A stretch of 64,000 nt of DNA from Bacteroidota bacterium (GTDB taxonomy: Bacteria > Bacteroidota > Bacteroidia > Flavobacteriales > Weeksellaceae), in the NCBI GenBank assembly GCA_023423715.1, contig JAFAFC010000007.1, positions 186,001-250,000 of the forward strand, written 5' to 3'. A program made the translations under genes and the position numbers. The notes beneath the pieces were generated by a model that did not search any database, was not told the origin of the DNA, and saw only the letters and a program-made list of their open reading frames with translations. How positions within the stretch are numbered: position 1 is the stretch's first letter; each line of letters starts with the position of its first letter. Positions 1 through 8,603 of this stretch are shown one piece after another.

Positions 1-682
1 TTTTTACCAATAAACGGAAACCTTCTCCATGAACGTTGATGATTTCTAAACCTTCATCGTCTTTCAATAGTTTTCTCAATTTCGCGATATAAACGTCCAT
101 ACTTCTTGCTGTAAAGTAGTTTTCTTTCTTCCAGATTTTACGCAAAGCTAGATCTCTAGGCATAAAATCGTTTCTGTGAAGGCAAAGAAGTTTCAACAAT
201 TCATTTTCTTTTGGTGAAAGTTTGTACTCATTATCCCCTACTTTCAATTGTCTAAGCATAGAATCAAAATAGATATTACTGATTTTGAACTGCTCTTGAT
301 CTTCATTTTCAAGCGTTGCACTTCGTTGAAGAATCGCTTTAATTTTGTACAATAAAAGCTCCGTATCAAAAGGTTTTGTGATATAATCATCTGCTCCAAT
401 TTGATATCCTTTCAAAATATCTTCACGCATATTTCTTGCTGTTAAGAAAATAATTGGTGTGTTTTTATCCATTTTTTTCACGTCTTCAGCCAAAGAGAAA
501 CCATCTTTTTTGGGCATCATCACGTCGAAAATACAAATGTCAAATTCGTTTTCTGTAAACTCTTTTAATCCTTGTTCACCATCTGTAGCCAAGGTTACTT
601 CAAAGTTATTAATGGTTAAGTAATCTTTTAAAACCGCTCCAAAACTTTGGTCGTCTTCTACTAGTAAGATTCTATTGCTCAT
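1..682 (-). CDS. OmpR-family response regulator (3' end outside window)
   Basis: Cytoplasmic DNA-binding response regulator, partner of the histidine kinase just upstream. It reads MSNRILLVEDDQSFGAVL at the N-terminus, with the receiver-domain acidic pair (E9-D10-D11), a phosphoacceptor in the FDVMMPKKDG segment, the conserved Lys in ITKPFD, and a C-terminal winged-helix domain (KLSPKENELLKLL, then RSMDVYIAKLRKLL). 227 complete codons are visible; translation is still open at base 1, so only the last few residues are missing. The ATG is at 680-682, 24 bases after the kinase stop, so the pair is probably one transcript. The combination resembles Bacteroidota RprXY-like systems; the target genes are unknown. 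Confidence 0.95.
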   Translation of the reverse strand, partial: MSNRILLVEDDQSFGAVLKDYLTINNFEVTLATDGEQGLKEFTENEFDICIFDVMMPKKDGFSLAEDVKKMDKNTPIIFLTARNMREDILKGYQIGADDYITKPFDTELLLYKIKAILQRSATLENEDQEQFKISNIYFDSMLRQLKVGDNEYKLSPKENELLKLLCLHRNDFMPRDLALRKIWKKENYFTARSMDVYIAKLRKLLKDDEGLEIINVHGEGFRLLVK

Positions 683-706
683 ATTTTTTGATTTTTAATT
701 TTGTTA

Positions 707-2257
707 TTAAAGATTCATCGGAAGCTTTACAGTAAACACTGATCCATTTCCTTTAGACGAATCCACGCTTATTTGACCTTTATGCAATTCGATAATTCGT
801 TTTACATAGGATAGTCCCAATCCTTGTCCTTTTACATTATGGATATTTCCGGTTTCTTCACGGAAGAACTTTTCGAAAATTCGACCTTTATTTTCCGTAT
901 CTAATCCCATTCCCTTATCGGAAACTTGAATCACGTACCAATTTCCTTCATTCGATGTTTTGATAAGGATTTCTGGGGTTTCTGGCGAATATTTATTGGC
1001 ATTATCCAAAAGATTCACCAAGGCATTCGAAATATGGAATTCATCCAATTTGAAATTGTATTTACTCGCTGTAAATTCTTTTGTTAATGTTCCTTTTCTT
1101 TCATTCACGATGAGTTGGAAAGATTCTGAAATCTTGTTTATCATTTCGCGAACGTTGGTTTCCTTCAAAAACAATTCCACTTCATTACGTTCCAATTTCG
1201 ACATATTCAGAACGTTTTCCACTTGCTTTTTCATTCTCAAATTCTCTTGTTTGATGAGCTGAGAATAGTATTTTACTTTATCTGGATTTGTTGCAATAAG
1301 ATCGTTTGCCAACGAATCCGTCGCCACAGAAATCGTTGCTAAAGGTGTTTTAAACTCGTGCGACATATTGTTGATGAAATCCGTCTTAACATCAGCAATT
1401 TTCTTTTGCTTCATCATGTAATTAATGGAAACGATGTAAATTCCTAAAATCGTAAGCAACGAAAGGAATGTTCCCAAAAGCATTGGAAGATTATCTTTGA
1501 AAAGCGACGTGTTTTTTCTTGGAAAAACCACGGCTAGTGAAAACAACGTTTTATCGTCTCCATCCGAAAACAAAGCGTGTTTATAGTTGAAATTATCCTT
1601 ATTCTCCTTGTAAGCCTCCGTCGTTATCGAAGTTATTTTATTGTGCTTATCAAACACTCCAAAACCAAAACGCGTATCAACACCATTGGCTTTCAATTCT
1701 TGCGCAAGGATGGATTCTATCGTTTTTTTATCAACTCGTTTTTCTATGGGAAGATTGGTTGCATTCACACGCACAAACTCCTTCATTTGATATTCTCCAG
1801 AACCTAAAGTTGAATTGAGGTCGCTGGTTAAAATTTCTGGTGTTAAGCCGCCTCCTTTAATCTTCAGCAAGCCTTCATCCGTGTACATTTTCGTCCGAAT
1901 TAAGCTATCGCCTTGATTGGAAATAGGAACATCTTGATTTTGTAGAATACTTTTATGATACGAGATCACGCTCTGCGAAGCGGAGTCTTCTTTCTGCTGA
2001 ATCGTCGTTAAAGTTGGCTGTTTGCTGTTTGCCACAACCGTTTTTCCGAAGTTTTTATAATCTTCGTTTAAATATTTGTAAACCTCAGCTTCTGATATTT
2101 TTTTCACCGACTCGTCTAAAGCCGTTCTTACCTTATTGGAAAAATCCTGATCTAGAGCACCATAATATTCTTTCAGCCACTTAATCTGCAAAGTGACGAA
2201 AATGATCAGGGACACCGACATTAAAAAGGAAATAATAGGAATAAACCTTTTATTCAT
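707..2257 (-). CDS. Sensor histidine kinase
   Basis: Membrane-bound sensor kinase of a two-component system, 516 aa. Two membrane helices (about residues 6-27 and 255-280) bracket a periplasmic sensor region of roughly 225 residues that I do not recognise. The cytoplasmic part has the H-box (MSHEFKTPLA, His near residue 300), an N-box (DNANKYSPE), G1 (DKGMGL), an F-box (IFEKFFR) and G2 (GQGLGLSYVK), so it should autophosphorylate and pass phosphate to the response regulator encoded 24 bases downstream. All catalytic motifs appear intact. The signal is unknown; many Bacteroidota kinases of this layout respond to envelope or metabolic stress, which is only an inference here. Confidence 0.95.
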   Translation of the reverse strand: MNKRFIPIISFLMSVSLIIFVTLQIKWLKEYYGALDQDFSNKVRTALDESVKKISEAEVYKYLNEDYKNFGKTVVANSKQPTLTTIQQKEDSASQSVISYHKSILQNQDVPISNQGDSLIRTKMYTDEGLLKIKGGGLTPEILTSDLNSTLGSGEYQMKEFVRVNATNLPIEKRVDKKTIESILAQELKANGVDTRFGFGVFDKHNKITSITTEAYKENKDNFNYKHALFSDGDDKTLFSLAVVFPRKNTSLFKDNLPMLLGTFLSLLTILGIYIVSINYMMKQKKIADVKTDFINNMSHEFKTPLATISVATDSLANDLIATNPDKVKYYSQLIKQENLRMKKQVENVLNMSKLERNEVELFLKETNVREMINKISESFQLIVNERKGTLTKEFTASKYNFKLDEFHISNALVNLLDNANKYSPETPEILIKTSNEGNWYVIQVSDKGMGLDTENKGRIFEKFFREETGNIHNVKGQGLGLSYVKRIIELHKGQISVDSSKGNGSVFTVKLPMNL

Positions 2258-2310
2258 AACATATTTTCTGTTTCAAATGTTAAAATTAATGCATTTAAGA
2301 ATATTAAAAC

Positions 2311-2340
2311 AAAAAAAGACACAAAAAATTGCGTCTTTTA
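2311..2340 (-). terminator. Likely intrinsic terminator after the 123-aa gene
   Basis: Read on the minus strand, an AAAAGACGCAA arm pairs with a TTGTGTCTTTT arm (one mismatch) and runs into a T-tract. It separates the ptrB/123-aa unit from the histidine kinase. The stem is AT-rich, so strength is uncertain. Confidence 0.5.
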
Positions 2341-2371
2341 TATTAAAATTTGGAATTTTAACAAATTTTTA

Positions 2372-2743
2372 TCAATCCAATTGATTTAAAATCGCTTCTG
2401 GAAAAAGCATTTCATCAATAAAATAATGAATCACTGCTTTTTTCATTAAAACCGACTGTTCGTTAGGTTTTAATTCCGGAAGTTCTTCAAGCTCTTCAAA
2501 ATGCGGAAAACCACCTTCATCATAATGCGTAAATTTGTAGTACCCAAACGGCTCCAGCAAACGACAAACAGCGATATGAATTAAATTTACTTTATCGTCT
2601 TTTGTATAATCTTGACTTCCGCTACCCAATTCTTGAACACCAATTAAAAACAAAATTGTCTCTATGCTGACGTTTTTTTCGGTATCAAATCGTTCTTGAA
2701 AAAAATGTTCTACTTCCGTCCAAAGTTCTCCTTCTGTAATCAT
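2372..2743 (-). CDS. Conserved small protein of unknown function
   Basis: 123-aa soluble, acidic protein with no signal peptide or membrane helix. I do not recognise a named domain, though the style (short, helical, GGFPHFEELEELP segment) resembles conserved hypothetical proteins of Flavobacteriia. Its ATG overlaps the stop of the upstream oligopeptidase gene by four bases (ATGA), so the two are translationally coupled. A likely terminator follows. No function is proposed. Confidence 0.8.
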   Translation of the reverse strand: MITEGELWTEVEHFFQERFDTEKNVSIETILFLIGVQELGSGSQDYTKDDKVNLIHIAVCRLLEPFGYYKFTHYDEGGFPHFEELEELPELKPNEQSVLMKKAVIHYFIDEMLFPEAILNQLD

Positions 2744-4797
2744 ATCTCGTTATTTTTTCCTTCTAATTTTAGTAAAAAAGCATATTCTAAAGCATCTTCC
2801 TTCAAACTTTCAAAGCGTCCGCTAGCGCCACCATGTCCCGAACTCATATCTGTTTTAAAAAGTAAAAGATTAGAATCTGTTTTCAAATCTCGCAATCTTG
2901 CCACCCATTTTGCAGGCTCCCAATACTGCACTTGCGAATCGTGAAATCCGGTTGTAACCAATAAATTAGGATAGTCTTTCGCCTCCACATTATCGTATGG
3001 CGAATAAGATTTCATATACTGATAATATTCTTCATCATTGGGATTCCCCCACTCGTCGTATTCTCCTGTCGTTAATGGAATGGTCTCGTCTAGCATCGTT
3101 GTCACCACGTCCACAAACGGAACTTGTGAAATAATTCCATTAAAAAGACTTGGTTCCATATTCATTACAGCGCCAACGAGTAAACCACCAGCGCTTCCAC
3201 CCATCGCATACAGATGCTTTTTCGATGTATAATTTTGTTGAACCAAATACGCCCCCGCATCGATAAAATCGTAGAATGTATTTTTCTTATCCAACATTTT
3301 ACCGTCTTCATACCAATCGCGACCTAAATATTCCCCACCACGGATATGCGCGATTGCATAAATAAATCCGCGATCCAAAAGTGACAATCTCAAGCTTGAA
3401 AAACTCGCATCAACGGTATGTCCATAACTTCCGTAACCATACAGCAATAAAGGTGTGTCGCTATTTTTCGGCGTGTCTTTATGATAAACCAACGAAATCG
3501 GAACGTGTTCAACTCCATCGCGAGACGGTGCCCAAATTCGTTCTGAAATATAGTTTTCTGAAACGAACTTTCCTCCAAGAACCTCTTGTTGCTTTAAAAC
3601 CTTCATTGTTTTAGTATTCATATCATATTCAAACGTCGTACTTGGCGTCGTTAATGAAGAATATCCAAAACGTAATTTATCCGTGTCAAATTCTAAATTC
3701 AAACCAATATACGCTGTGTAGGTAGGATCGTGGAATGGAATTTCGTGTTCTTCTTCAGAAATGGTATCGATAATTCGAATTTGCAGTAAACCGCGTTCGC
3801 GCTCTTCAATCACCAAATAGTTTTTGAAAATCTCAAAACCTTCCAACAGAACTTCTTCACGATGCGGAATCAGTTCCTTCCAGTATTCTTTCGAACATTG
3901 GTTAACTTTTGCGGTTACGATTTTAAAGTTCGTCGCGTCGCCTTCATTAGTAATAATGTAAAATTCATCTTGATAATGCTCAACCGCATATTCTAAATCT
4001 TCTTCACGCGGTTGAAGAATGGTCCATTCTGCATGAATGTCAGACGACGGAATAAAACGGTGCTCATCCGAAATGGTACTCGACGACGAAATAAAAATAT
4101 AATCTAATGATTTCGATTTATAGACATTAACATCAAACGATTCGTCTTCCTCATGAAAAATCAAAACGTCTACCGAAGAATCCGTTCCCATTTGATGACG
4201 ATATACTTGAAAAGCTCGTAACGACTCATCTTTTCTGATGTAAAAAACATGCTGATTATCGTTTGCCCAAACCGCTTTTCCCGTTGTATTTTCGATTTGA
4301 TCTTTTAAAATCTCGCCCGTTGCGATATTTTTGAAATTCAATTTATAAATTCGGCGCCCTTGTTCGTCGGAAGAAAAACAAGCCAATTCGTTATTAACGC
4401 TCGTAGAAACACTTCCCACTTCGAAAAACGATTTTCCTTCAGCTAAAATATTAACATCCAAAATCAGTTCTTCGGCATTATCCAACGATTCTGGTTTTCG
4501 GAAAAACAAAGGATATTCCTTCCCTTCTTCATATTTTACAATATACCAATACCCATTAAAAAAGTACGGCAATGATTGATCATCTTTTTTGTAACGTGCT
4601 TTCATTTCTTCGAAAAGAAAATTCTGCAAGTCCTCAGTATCTTTCATTGCGGCATCGGTGTACGCATTTTCTTCTTCCAAATAGGCTACAACCTCTGGAT
4701 TTTCACGCTCGTTCATCCAATAATACGGATCAATTCGCGTATCGTTATGTTTTACAAGAAGATGTTCTTGTTTTTTTGCTTTAGGAGCTAGCTTCAT
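2740..4797 (-). CDS. ptrB: Oligopeptidase B-like S9 family peptidase
   Basis: Serine peptidase of the prolyl oligopeptidase family, 685 aa, the usual oligopeptidase B length. The first ~400 residues are the beta-propeller that limits access to short peptides; the last ~260 form the alpha/beta hydrolase. The nucleophile lies in GGSAGG (Ser near residue 531), and the C-terminal SSGHGGASGR supplies the catalytic His. The N-terminal RIDPYYWMNER segment is typical for the family. No signal peptide is visible, so it is probably cytoplasmic or at most periplasmic by a route I cannot see. Oligopeptidase B cleaves after basic residues; that specificity is inferred from family likeness. The start is an ATG at 4795-4797; a terminator lies upstream, so it heads its own transcript. 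Confidence 0.9.
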   Translation of the reverse strand: MKLAPKAKKQEHLLVKHNDTRIDPYYWMNERENPEVVAYLEEENAYTDAAMKDTEDLQNFLFEEMKARYKKDDQSLPYFFNGYWYIVKYEEGKEYPLFFRKPESLDNAEELILDVNILAEGKSFFEVGSVSTSVNNELACFSSDEQGRRIYKLNFKNIATGEILKDQIENTTGKAVWANDNQHVFYIRKDESLRAFQVYRHQMGTDSSVDVLIFHEEDESFDVNVYKSKSLDYIFISSSSTISDEHRFIPSSDIHAEWTILQPREEDLEYAVEHYQDEFYIITNEGDATNFKIVTAKVNQCSKEYWKELIPHREEVLLEGFEIFKNYLVIEERERGLLQIRIIDTISEEEHEIPFHDPTYTAYIGLNLEFDTDKLRFGYSSLTTPSTTFEYDMNTKTMKVLKQQEVLGGKFVSENYISERIWAPSRDGVEHVPISLVYHKDTPKNSDTPLLLYGYGSYGHTVDASFSSLRLSLLDRGFIYAIAHIRGGEYLGRDWYEDGKMLDKKNTFYDFIDAGAYLVQQNYTSKKHLYAMGGSAGGLLVGAVMNMEPSLFNGIISQVPFVDVVTTMLDETIPLTTGEYDEWGNPNDEEYYQYMKSYSPYDNVEAKDYPNLLVTTGFHDSQVQYWEPAKWVARLRDLKTDSNLLLFKTDMSSGHGGASGRFESLKEDALEYAFLLKLEGKNNEI

Positions 4798-4820
4798 GAG
4801 CTAAAATTTATTTTTTTAAT

Positions 4821-4856
4821 AAAAAACCATCTTATCCGAGAGGAAAAGACGGTTTT
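4821..4856 (-). terminator. Intrinsic terminator after hemD
   Basis: On the minus strand AAAACCGTCTT pairs with AAGATGGTTTT (one G-T pair) and is followed by a T-run. It closes the DUF4271-hemD unit and insulates ptrB. Confidence 0.7.
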
Positions 4857-4879
4857 CTAAATGTATTTTTTGTTTTCTC

Positions 4880-5620
4880 TTACTTAGATAAGTTGCGAAT
4901 GTATTTCTCGATAGCCATTGTCATAGAAGGAGTTTCTTTTGACGGAGCCATGATATCTACTCTCAATTTTGCTTCTTCAGCAGCATTTTGCGTTGTTGTT
5001 CCAAAAACCGCAATTTTCGTATCGTCTTGTTTGAAATCTTTAAAATTCAACAACAACGACTTAATACCTTGTGGACTGAAAAATACCAACATTTCGTAAT
5101 CCTTGATGCTGATATCACTCAAATCCGAACATACAGTTTTGTACATAATTGCTCTCGTCCACTCTACTTTAGAAGCATCAAGCGTTCTTGTAATATCTGG
5201 ACTCAACACATCAGATGACGGCAATAAATATTTCTCGTTTGGATATTTTTTGAAAATAGGAGCCAAATCTGAAAACGTTTTTTCACCAAAACTGATCTTT
5301 CTCTTTCTATAAACAATATGTTTTTGAAGATAGTTGGCAATTGCCTCCGATTGGCAAATGTAACGCATGGTATCCGGCACTTGAAAGCGCATTTCCTCCG
5401 CTAGACGGAAATAATGATCGATCGCATTTTTACTTGTAAAGATGACACCCGTAAACTGAGTAAGATCAATTTTCTGCGTTCTTAATTCCTTAGCATCTAC
5501 TCCTTCAACATGGATAAATGGCCGAAAATCTATTTTTATCTTTTCTTTTTTGGCCATCTCCAAATAAGGAGACGATTCATTAGGAGCAGGTTGAGATACC
5601 AAAATAGATTTAATTTTCAT
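4880..5620 (-). CDS. hemD: Uroporphyrinogen-III synthase
   Basis: Cyclises hydroxymethylbilane to uroporphyrinogen III in haem synthesis. 246 aa, two-domain HemD fold; sequence conservation in this family is low, but FTGVIFTSKNAIDHYF, the YLLPSSD region and LVFFSPQGIKSLL are typical of Bacteroidota HemD. I place the start at the ATG at 5618-5620 rather than a GTG one codon earlier. It lies nine bases after the DUF4271 gene, a pairing often seen in Bacteroidota, and is followed by a terminator. Cytoplasmic. Confidence 0.9.
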   Translation of the reverse strand: MKIKSILVSQPAPNESSPYLEMAKKEKIKIDFRPFIHVEGVDAKELRTQKIDLTQFTGVIFTSKNAIDHYFRLAEEMRFQVPDTMRYICQSEAIANYLQKHIVYRKRKISFGEKTFSDLAPIFKKYPNEKYLLPSSDVLSPDITRTLDASKVEWTRAIMYKTVCSDLSDISIKDYEMLVFFSPQGIKSLLLNFKDFKQDDTKIAVFGTTTQNAAEEAKLRVDIMAPSKETPSMTMAIEKYIRNLSK

Positions 5621-5629
5621 CACTAATTT

Positions 5630-6274
5630 TTATATATAAAACAACAGTTTCCAAATAGCCAAAATTGGTATTATTTGAAGCGTGCAAATATACAAAAATT
5701 TATAATACCATTCTTTGGGCATTGTTTTATTTTTACTAAACAAATAAAGAAATAACTTGAAAAGTAAAACTATTCCTAGAAAAATAAGCAAATAATACAA
5801 CAAATTCGATTTTTCACTAAGAAAATAATAATTTAGAAAAACCAACACCATAAGGACTAAACTCAACACGAAATAATATCGTGAAGCCGTGAAAAACAGA
5901 TTGTTAAAACGCTTTACTTGATTGACAGATGAGAAAAACAAAAATGTAAGCGATGTTTTTATCAAATAAAAACCACCAACAATTAAAGAAGTGTAGCCAA
6001 TTTTATTTAATGAATAGCCGAATAAACTAAAGGTTTCTACCGGTTTGGGAAGAATCGGGACAAATTGTGACAACAGAACCGAAAGCAGCCAACAATACAC
6101 CACGGAAACAACCACCCACGATAGAAAAACGTTGGACGCATCCTCCGTTTTTTGCGTAAGATATTCCCGAATAGTCGCTTCGCGATTAAGAGATAAAAAA
6201 CTGAACACCAACGCTACAATACAAACAAAAAGACTAATAGCGACCCAGTCTTGGTTTTCAACGAACCTGATCAA
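5630..6274 (-). CDS. DUF4271 membrane protein
   Basis: 214-aa integral membrane protein with about five or six hydrophobic helices. It matches the DUF4271 pattern (membrane protein placed directly upstream of hemD in Bacteroidota). Function unknown. The start is TTG at 6272-6274; no ATG occurs for well over a hundred residues, and a -7 box at 6289-6296 predicts a transcript start about ten bases upstream of this TTG, which supports it. Confidence 0.8.
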   Translation of the reverse strand: MIRFVENQDWVAISLFVCIVALVFSFLSLNREATIREYLTQKTEDASNVFLSWVVVSVVYCWLLSVLLSQFVPILPKPVETFSLFGYSLNKIGYTSLIVGGFYLIKTSLTFLFFSSVNQVKRFNNLFFTASRYYFVLSLVLMVLVFLNYYFLSEKSNLLYYLLIFLGIVLLFKLFLYLFSKNKTMPKEWYYKFLYICTLQIIPILAIWKLLFYI

Positions 6275-6288
6275 AGTATAATTTTTTG

Positions 6289-6296
6289 CAAAATTA
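6289..6296 (-). promoter_or_regulatory. Bacteroidota -7 box for DUF4271-hemD
   Basis: Reads TAATTTTG on the minus strand, matching TAnnTTTG. Predicted transcript start near 6284, about ten bases before the TTG start. No clear -33 element. Confidence 0.5.
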
Positions 6297-6334
6297 TAGA
6301 ATATTTTAACGTGAAAAAATGCAAATAATTAGAT

Positions 6335-6342
6335 TATCTTTG
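6335..6342 (+). promoter_or_regulatory. Bacteroidota -7 box for the glycosyltransferase operon
   Basis: TATCTTTG, a perfect TAnnTTTG, 16 bases before the ATG at 6359. It is divergent from the DUF4271 promoter about 40 bases away. Confidence 0.55.
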
Positions 6343-6358
6343 CAGTTCGAAAAAATAT

Positions 6359-7081
6359 ATGAAAAAACTCGTCATTATACCTACCTACAATGAAAAGGAA
6401 AACATAGAAGCCATTATACGGGCTGTTTTTTCTTTGGAAGAAGGTTTTCATATTTTGGTAGTTGACGATTCTTCGCCAGATGGCACAGCTGATATTGTTC
6501 GAAAATTACAAACCGAGTTTCCCGCTTTTTTGCATTTAACAATTCGAAAAGTAAAAGACGGACTTGGAAAAGCGTATATCCATGGTTTTAAATGGGCGCT
6601 TGAAAATCAGTACGATTATATTTTCGAAATGGATGCCGACTTTTCGCATAATCCTAAAGATTTAATTCGTCTTTACGAAGCTTGTGAAAAACAAAACGCT
6701 GATATGGCCGTTGGTTCTCGATATTCGCAGGGCGTAAACGTTGTGAATTGGCCTATGGGAAGAGTTTTGCTTTCTTATTTTGCATCAAAATACGTTCGTT
6801 TTATTTTAGGAATTCCCGTGGATGACACCACGGCTGGTTTTGCTTGTTTTAAAAGTGAAACGTTGCGTAAAATTGGTCTAGATCGAGTGAAACTAAAAGG
6901 CTACGGTTTCCAAGTGGAAATGAAATACCGTGTCTTTAAAAAAGGTCTAAAAATTGTAGAAGTTCCCATCATATTCACCAATCGTCTTCTTGGCGAAAGC
7001 AAAATGAATGGCGGAATCATTGGTGAAGCGATCATCGGAATCATCAACCTTCGATGGAAAGCCTTAATTGGAAAATTATGA
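6359..7081 (+). CDS. Polyprenol monophosphomannose synthase-like glycosyltransferase (GT2)
   Basis: 240-aa GT-A glycosyltransferase similar to dolichyl-phosphate mannose synthases without the C-terminal membrane domain. Visible motifs: VIIPTYNEKENI at the start, VVDDSSPDGTAD, the metal-binding DADFSHNP, GSRYS and the C-terminal NRLLGESKM. It should transfer a sugar, probably mannose, from a nucleotide donor to a polyprenyl phosphate at the inner face of the cytoplasmic membrane. It is first in a plus-strand run with the DUF4296 gene (four-base ATGA overlap), tgt and an LptF/G permease. Donor specificity cannot be read from sequence. Confidence 0.9.
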   Translation: MKKLVIIPTYNEKENIEAIIRAVFSLEEGFHILVVDDSSPDGTADIVRKLQTEFPAFLHLTIRKVKDGLGKAYIHGFKWALENQYDYIFEMDADFSHNPKDLIRLYEACEKQNADMAVGSRYSQGVNVVNWPMGRVLLSYFASKYVRFILGIPVDDTTAGFACFKSETLRKIGLDRVKLKGYGFQVEMKYRVFKKGLKIVEVPIIFTNRLLGESKMNGGIIGEAIIGIINLRWKALIGKL

Positions 7082-7458
7082 GAAAAGTACTTCTTTTTTT
7101 GTTGTTTGCACTTGTTGTTTCATGTTCAGATTTAGTTAATAAGCCTCAAAATCTTGTTGATGAAGACACGATGGCGAAACTTATTGCCGAATTTGCCATC
7201 AATGATCAACTAGGCGCATTGAACCAAAAAGGAAGCATGGAAGAAAGTTCAAAATATATTTTGAGCCAATATAAAGTTTCGGGAAAAGCATTTACAGAAA
7301 GCTATACCTATTACACATCCAAACCTCAAAAGCTAGAGCGTATTTACAATAAGGCTCAAGAAAATTTAATGGATCGAAATCCAGAAGCGAAGAAATTCAT
7401 TAAAGAAAAATTAGAAAAAAATAAAATCCCAAGTCTGGAAACTGCAGCAGAAAGATAA
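7078..7458 (+). CDS. DUF4296 lipoprotein
   Basis: 126-aa predicted lipoprotein: MRKVLLFLLFALVVSC is a signal sequence ending in a lipobox (VVSC, Cys16), followed by a helical domain of the DUF4296 type seen across Bacteroidota. The start is the ATG overlapping the preceding stop (ATGA) at 7078; an upstream in-frame ATG would spoil the signal peptide. Function unknown; the position beside a polyprenol sugar synthase suggests an envelope role, which is inference. Confidence 0.8.
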   Translation: MRKVLLFLLFALVVSCSDLVNKPQNLVDEDTMAKLIAEFAINDQLGALNQKGSMEESSKYILSQYKVSGKAFTESYTYYTSKPQKLERIYNKAQENLMDRNPEAKKFIKEKLEKNKIPSLETAAER

Positions 7459-7459
7459 A

Positions 7460-8596
7460 ATGAATACTCCATTCTTTGAAATAAAACAAAAAACAACCGG
7501 CAAAGCAAGAGCCGGAATCATCACAACCGACCACGGAACCATTGAAACTCCTATTTTCATGCCTGTGGGAACGGTAGCATCGGTAAAAACCGTGCACCAA
7601 AGAGAATTGCGTGAAGATATCAACGCACAAATTATTTTAGGAAATACGTACCACCTCTATCTTCGTCCTAAAATGGACATCATGCAAGCAGCGGGTGGTT
7701 TACATAAATTCATGAATTGGGATCGTCCAATTTTAACAGATTCTGGTGGTTATCAAGTTTTTTCACTTTCAAAATCTCGTAAATTAACAGAAGAAGGAGC
7801 GAAATTCAAATCTCACATCGACGGAAGTTACCATTTTATTTCGCCAGAAAAGTCGATGGAAATCCAAAGACAAATTGGTGGTGATATTTTCATGGCTTTT
7901 GACGAATGTACACCCTATCCATGCGACTACAACCAAGCGAAAGAGTCTATGGAAATGACGCACCGTTGGTTGAAAAGATGCATCAATTGGTGTGATGAAA
8001 ATCCCGAAATCTACGATCACAAACAACGTTTATTTCCTATCGTTCAAGGATCTACGTATTCGGATTTACGAAAAGCTTCTGCAGAATTTATCAGCGGGCA
8101 AAATGCTCAAGGAAACGCCATTGGCGGACTTTCCGTTGGTGAACCTGAAGAAGAAATGTACCGAATTACCGATGAAGTAACGGATATTTTACCCGTAGAT
8201 AAGCCAAGATATTTAATGGGAGTGGGAACGCCTTGGAATATTTTAGAAAGTATTGGTCTTGGAATTGATATGATGGACTGTGTGATGCCAACGCGTAACG
8301 CAAGAAATGCAATGCTTTTCACTTGGCAAGGAGTTATCAATATGAAAAACAAAAAGTGGGAAAGTGACTTCTCGCCTTTAGACGAGTTCGGAACGAGCTG
8401 GGTCGATCACGAATATTCGAGAGCGTATGTTCGTCACCTTTTTGTCGCTAAGGAATATTTAGCTAAACAAATTGCGTCTATTCATAACTTAGCATTCTAT
8501 TTGGATTTGGTGAGAACGGCCAGAAAACATATTTTGGCGGGCGATTTCTACGAGTGGAAAGAAAGCGTAATCCCAGTTTTAAAGCAAAGACTCTAG
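7460..8596 (+). CDS. tgt: tRNA-guanine transglycosylase (zinc cysteines absent)
   Basis: Exchanges guanine-34 for a queuine precursor in GUN-anticodon tRNAs. 378 aa, normal length. Catalytic regions are conserved: LTDSGGYQVFSL (Asp94), GGLSVGEP near residue 222, and GIDMMDCVMPTRNARN (nucleophile region, residues 268-281). What is odd is the zinc site: where bacterial Tgt has C-x-C-x2-C before a conserved Tyr-Ser-Arg-Ala-Tyr, this protein has G311, S313 and D316, although the fourth ligand His342 in SIHNL is kept. It starts one base after the DUF4296 stop codon, so is probably co-transcribed. Confidence 0.93.
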   Translation: MNTPFFEIKQKTTGKARAGIITTDHGTIETPIFMPVGTVASVKTVHQRELREDINAQIILGNTYHLYLRPKMDIMQAAGGLHKFMNWDRPILTDSGGYQVFSLSKSRKLTEEGAKFKSHIDGSYHFISPEKSMEIQRQIGGDIFMAFDECTPYPCDYNQAKESMEMTHRWLKRCINWCDENPEIYDHKQRLFPIVQGSTYSDLRKASAEFISGQNAQGNAIGGLSVGEPEEEMYRITDEVTDILPVDKPRYLMGVGTPWNILESIGLGIDMMDCVMPTRNARNAMLFTWQGVINMKNKKWESDFSPLDEFGTSWVDHEYSRAYVRHLFVAKEYLAKQIASIHNLAFYLDLVRTARKHILAGDFYEWKESVIPVLKQRL

Positions 8597-8603
8597 TTTT
8601 TTT

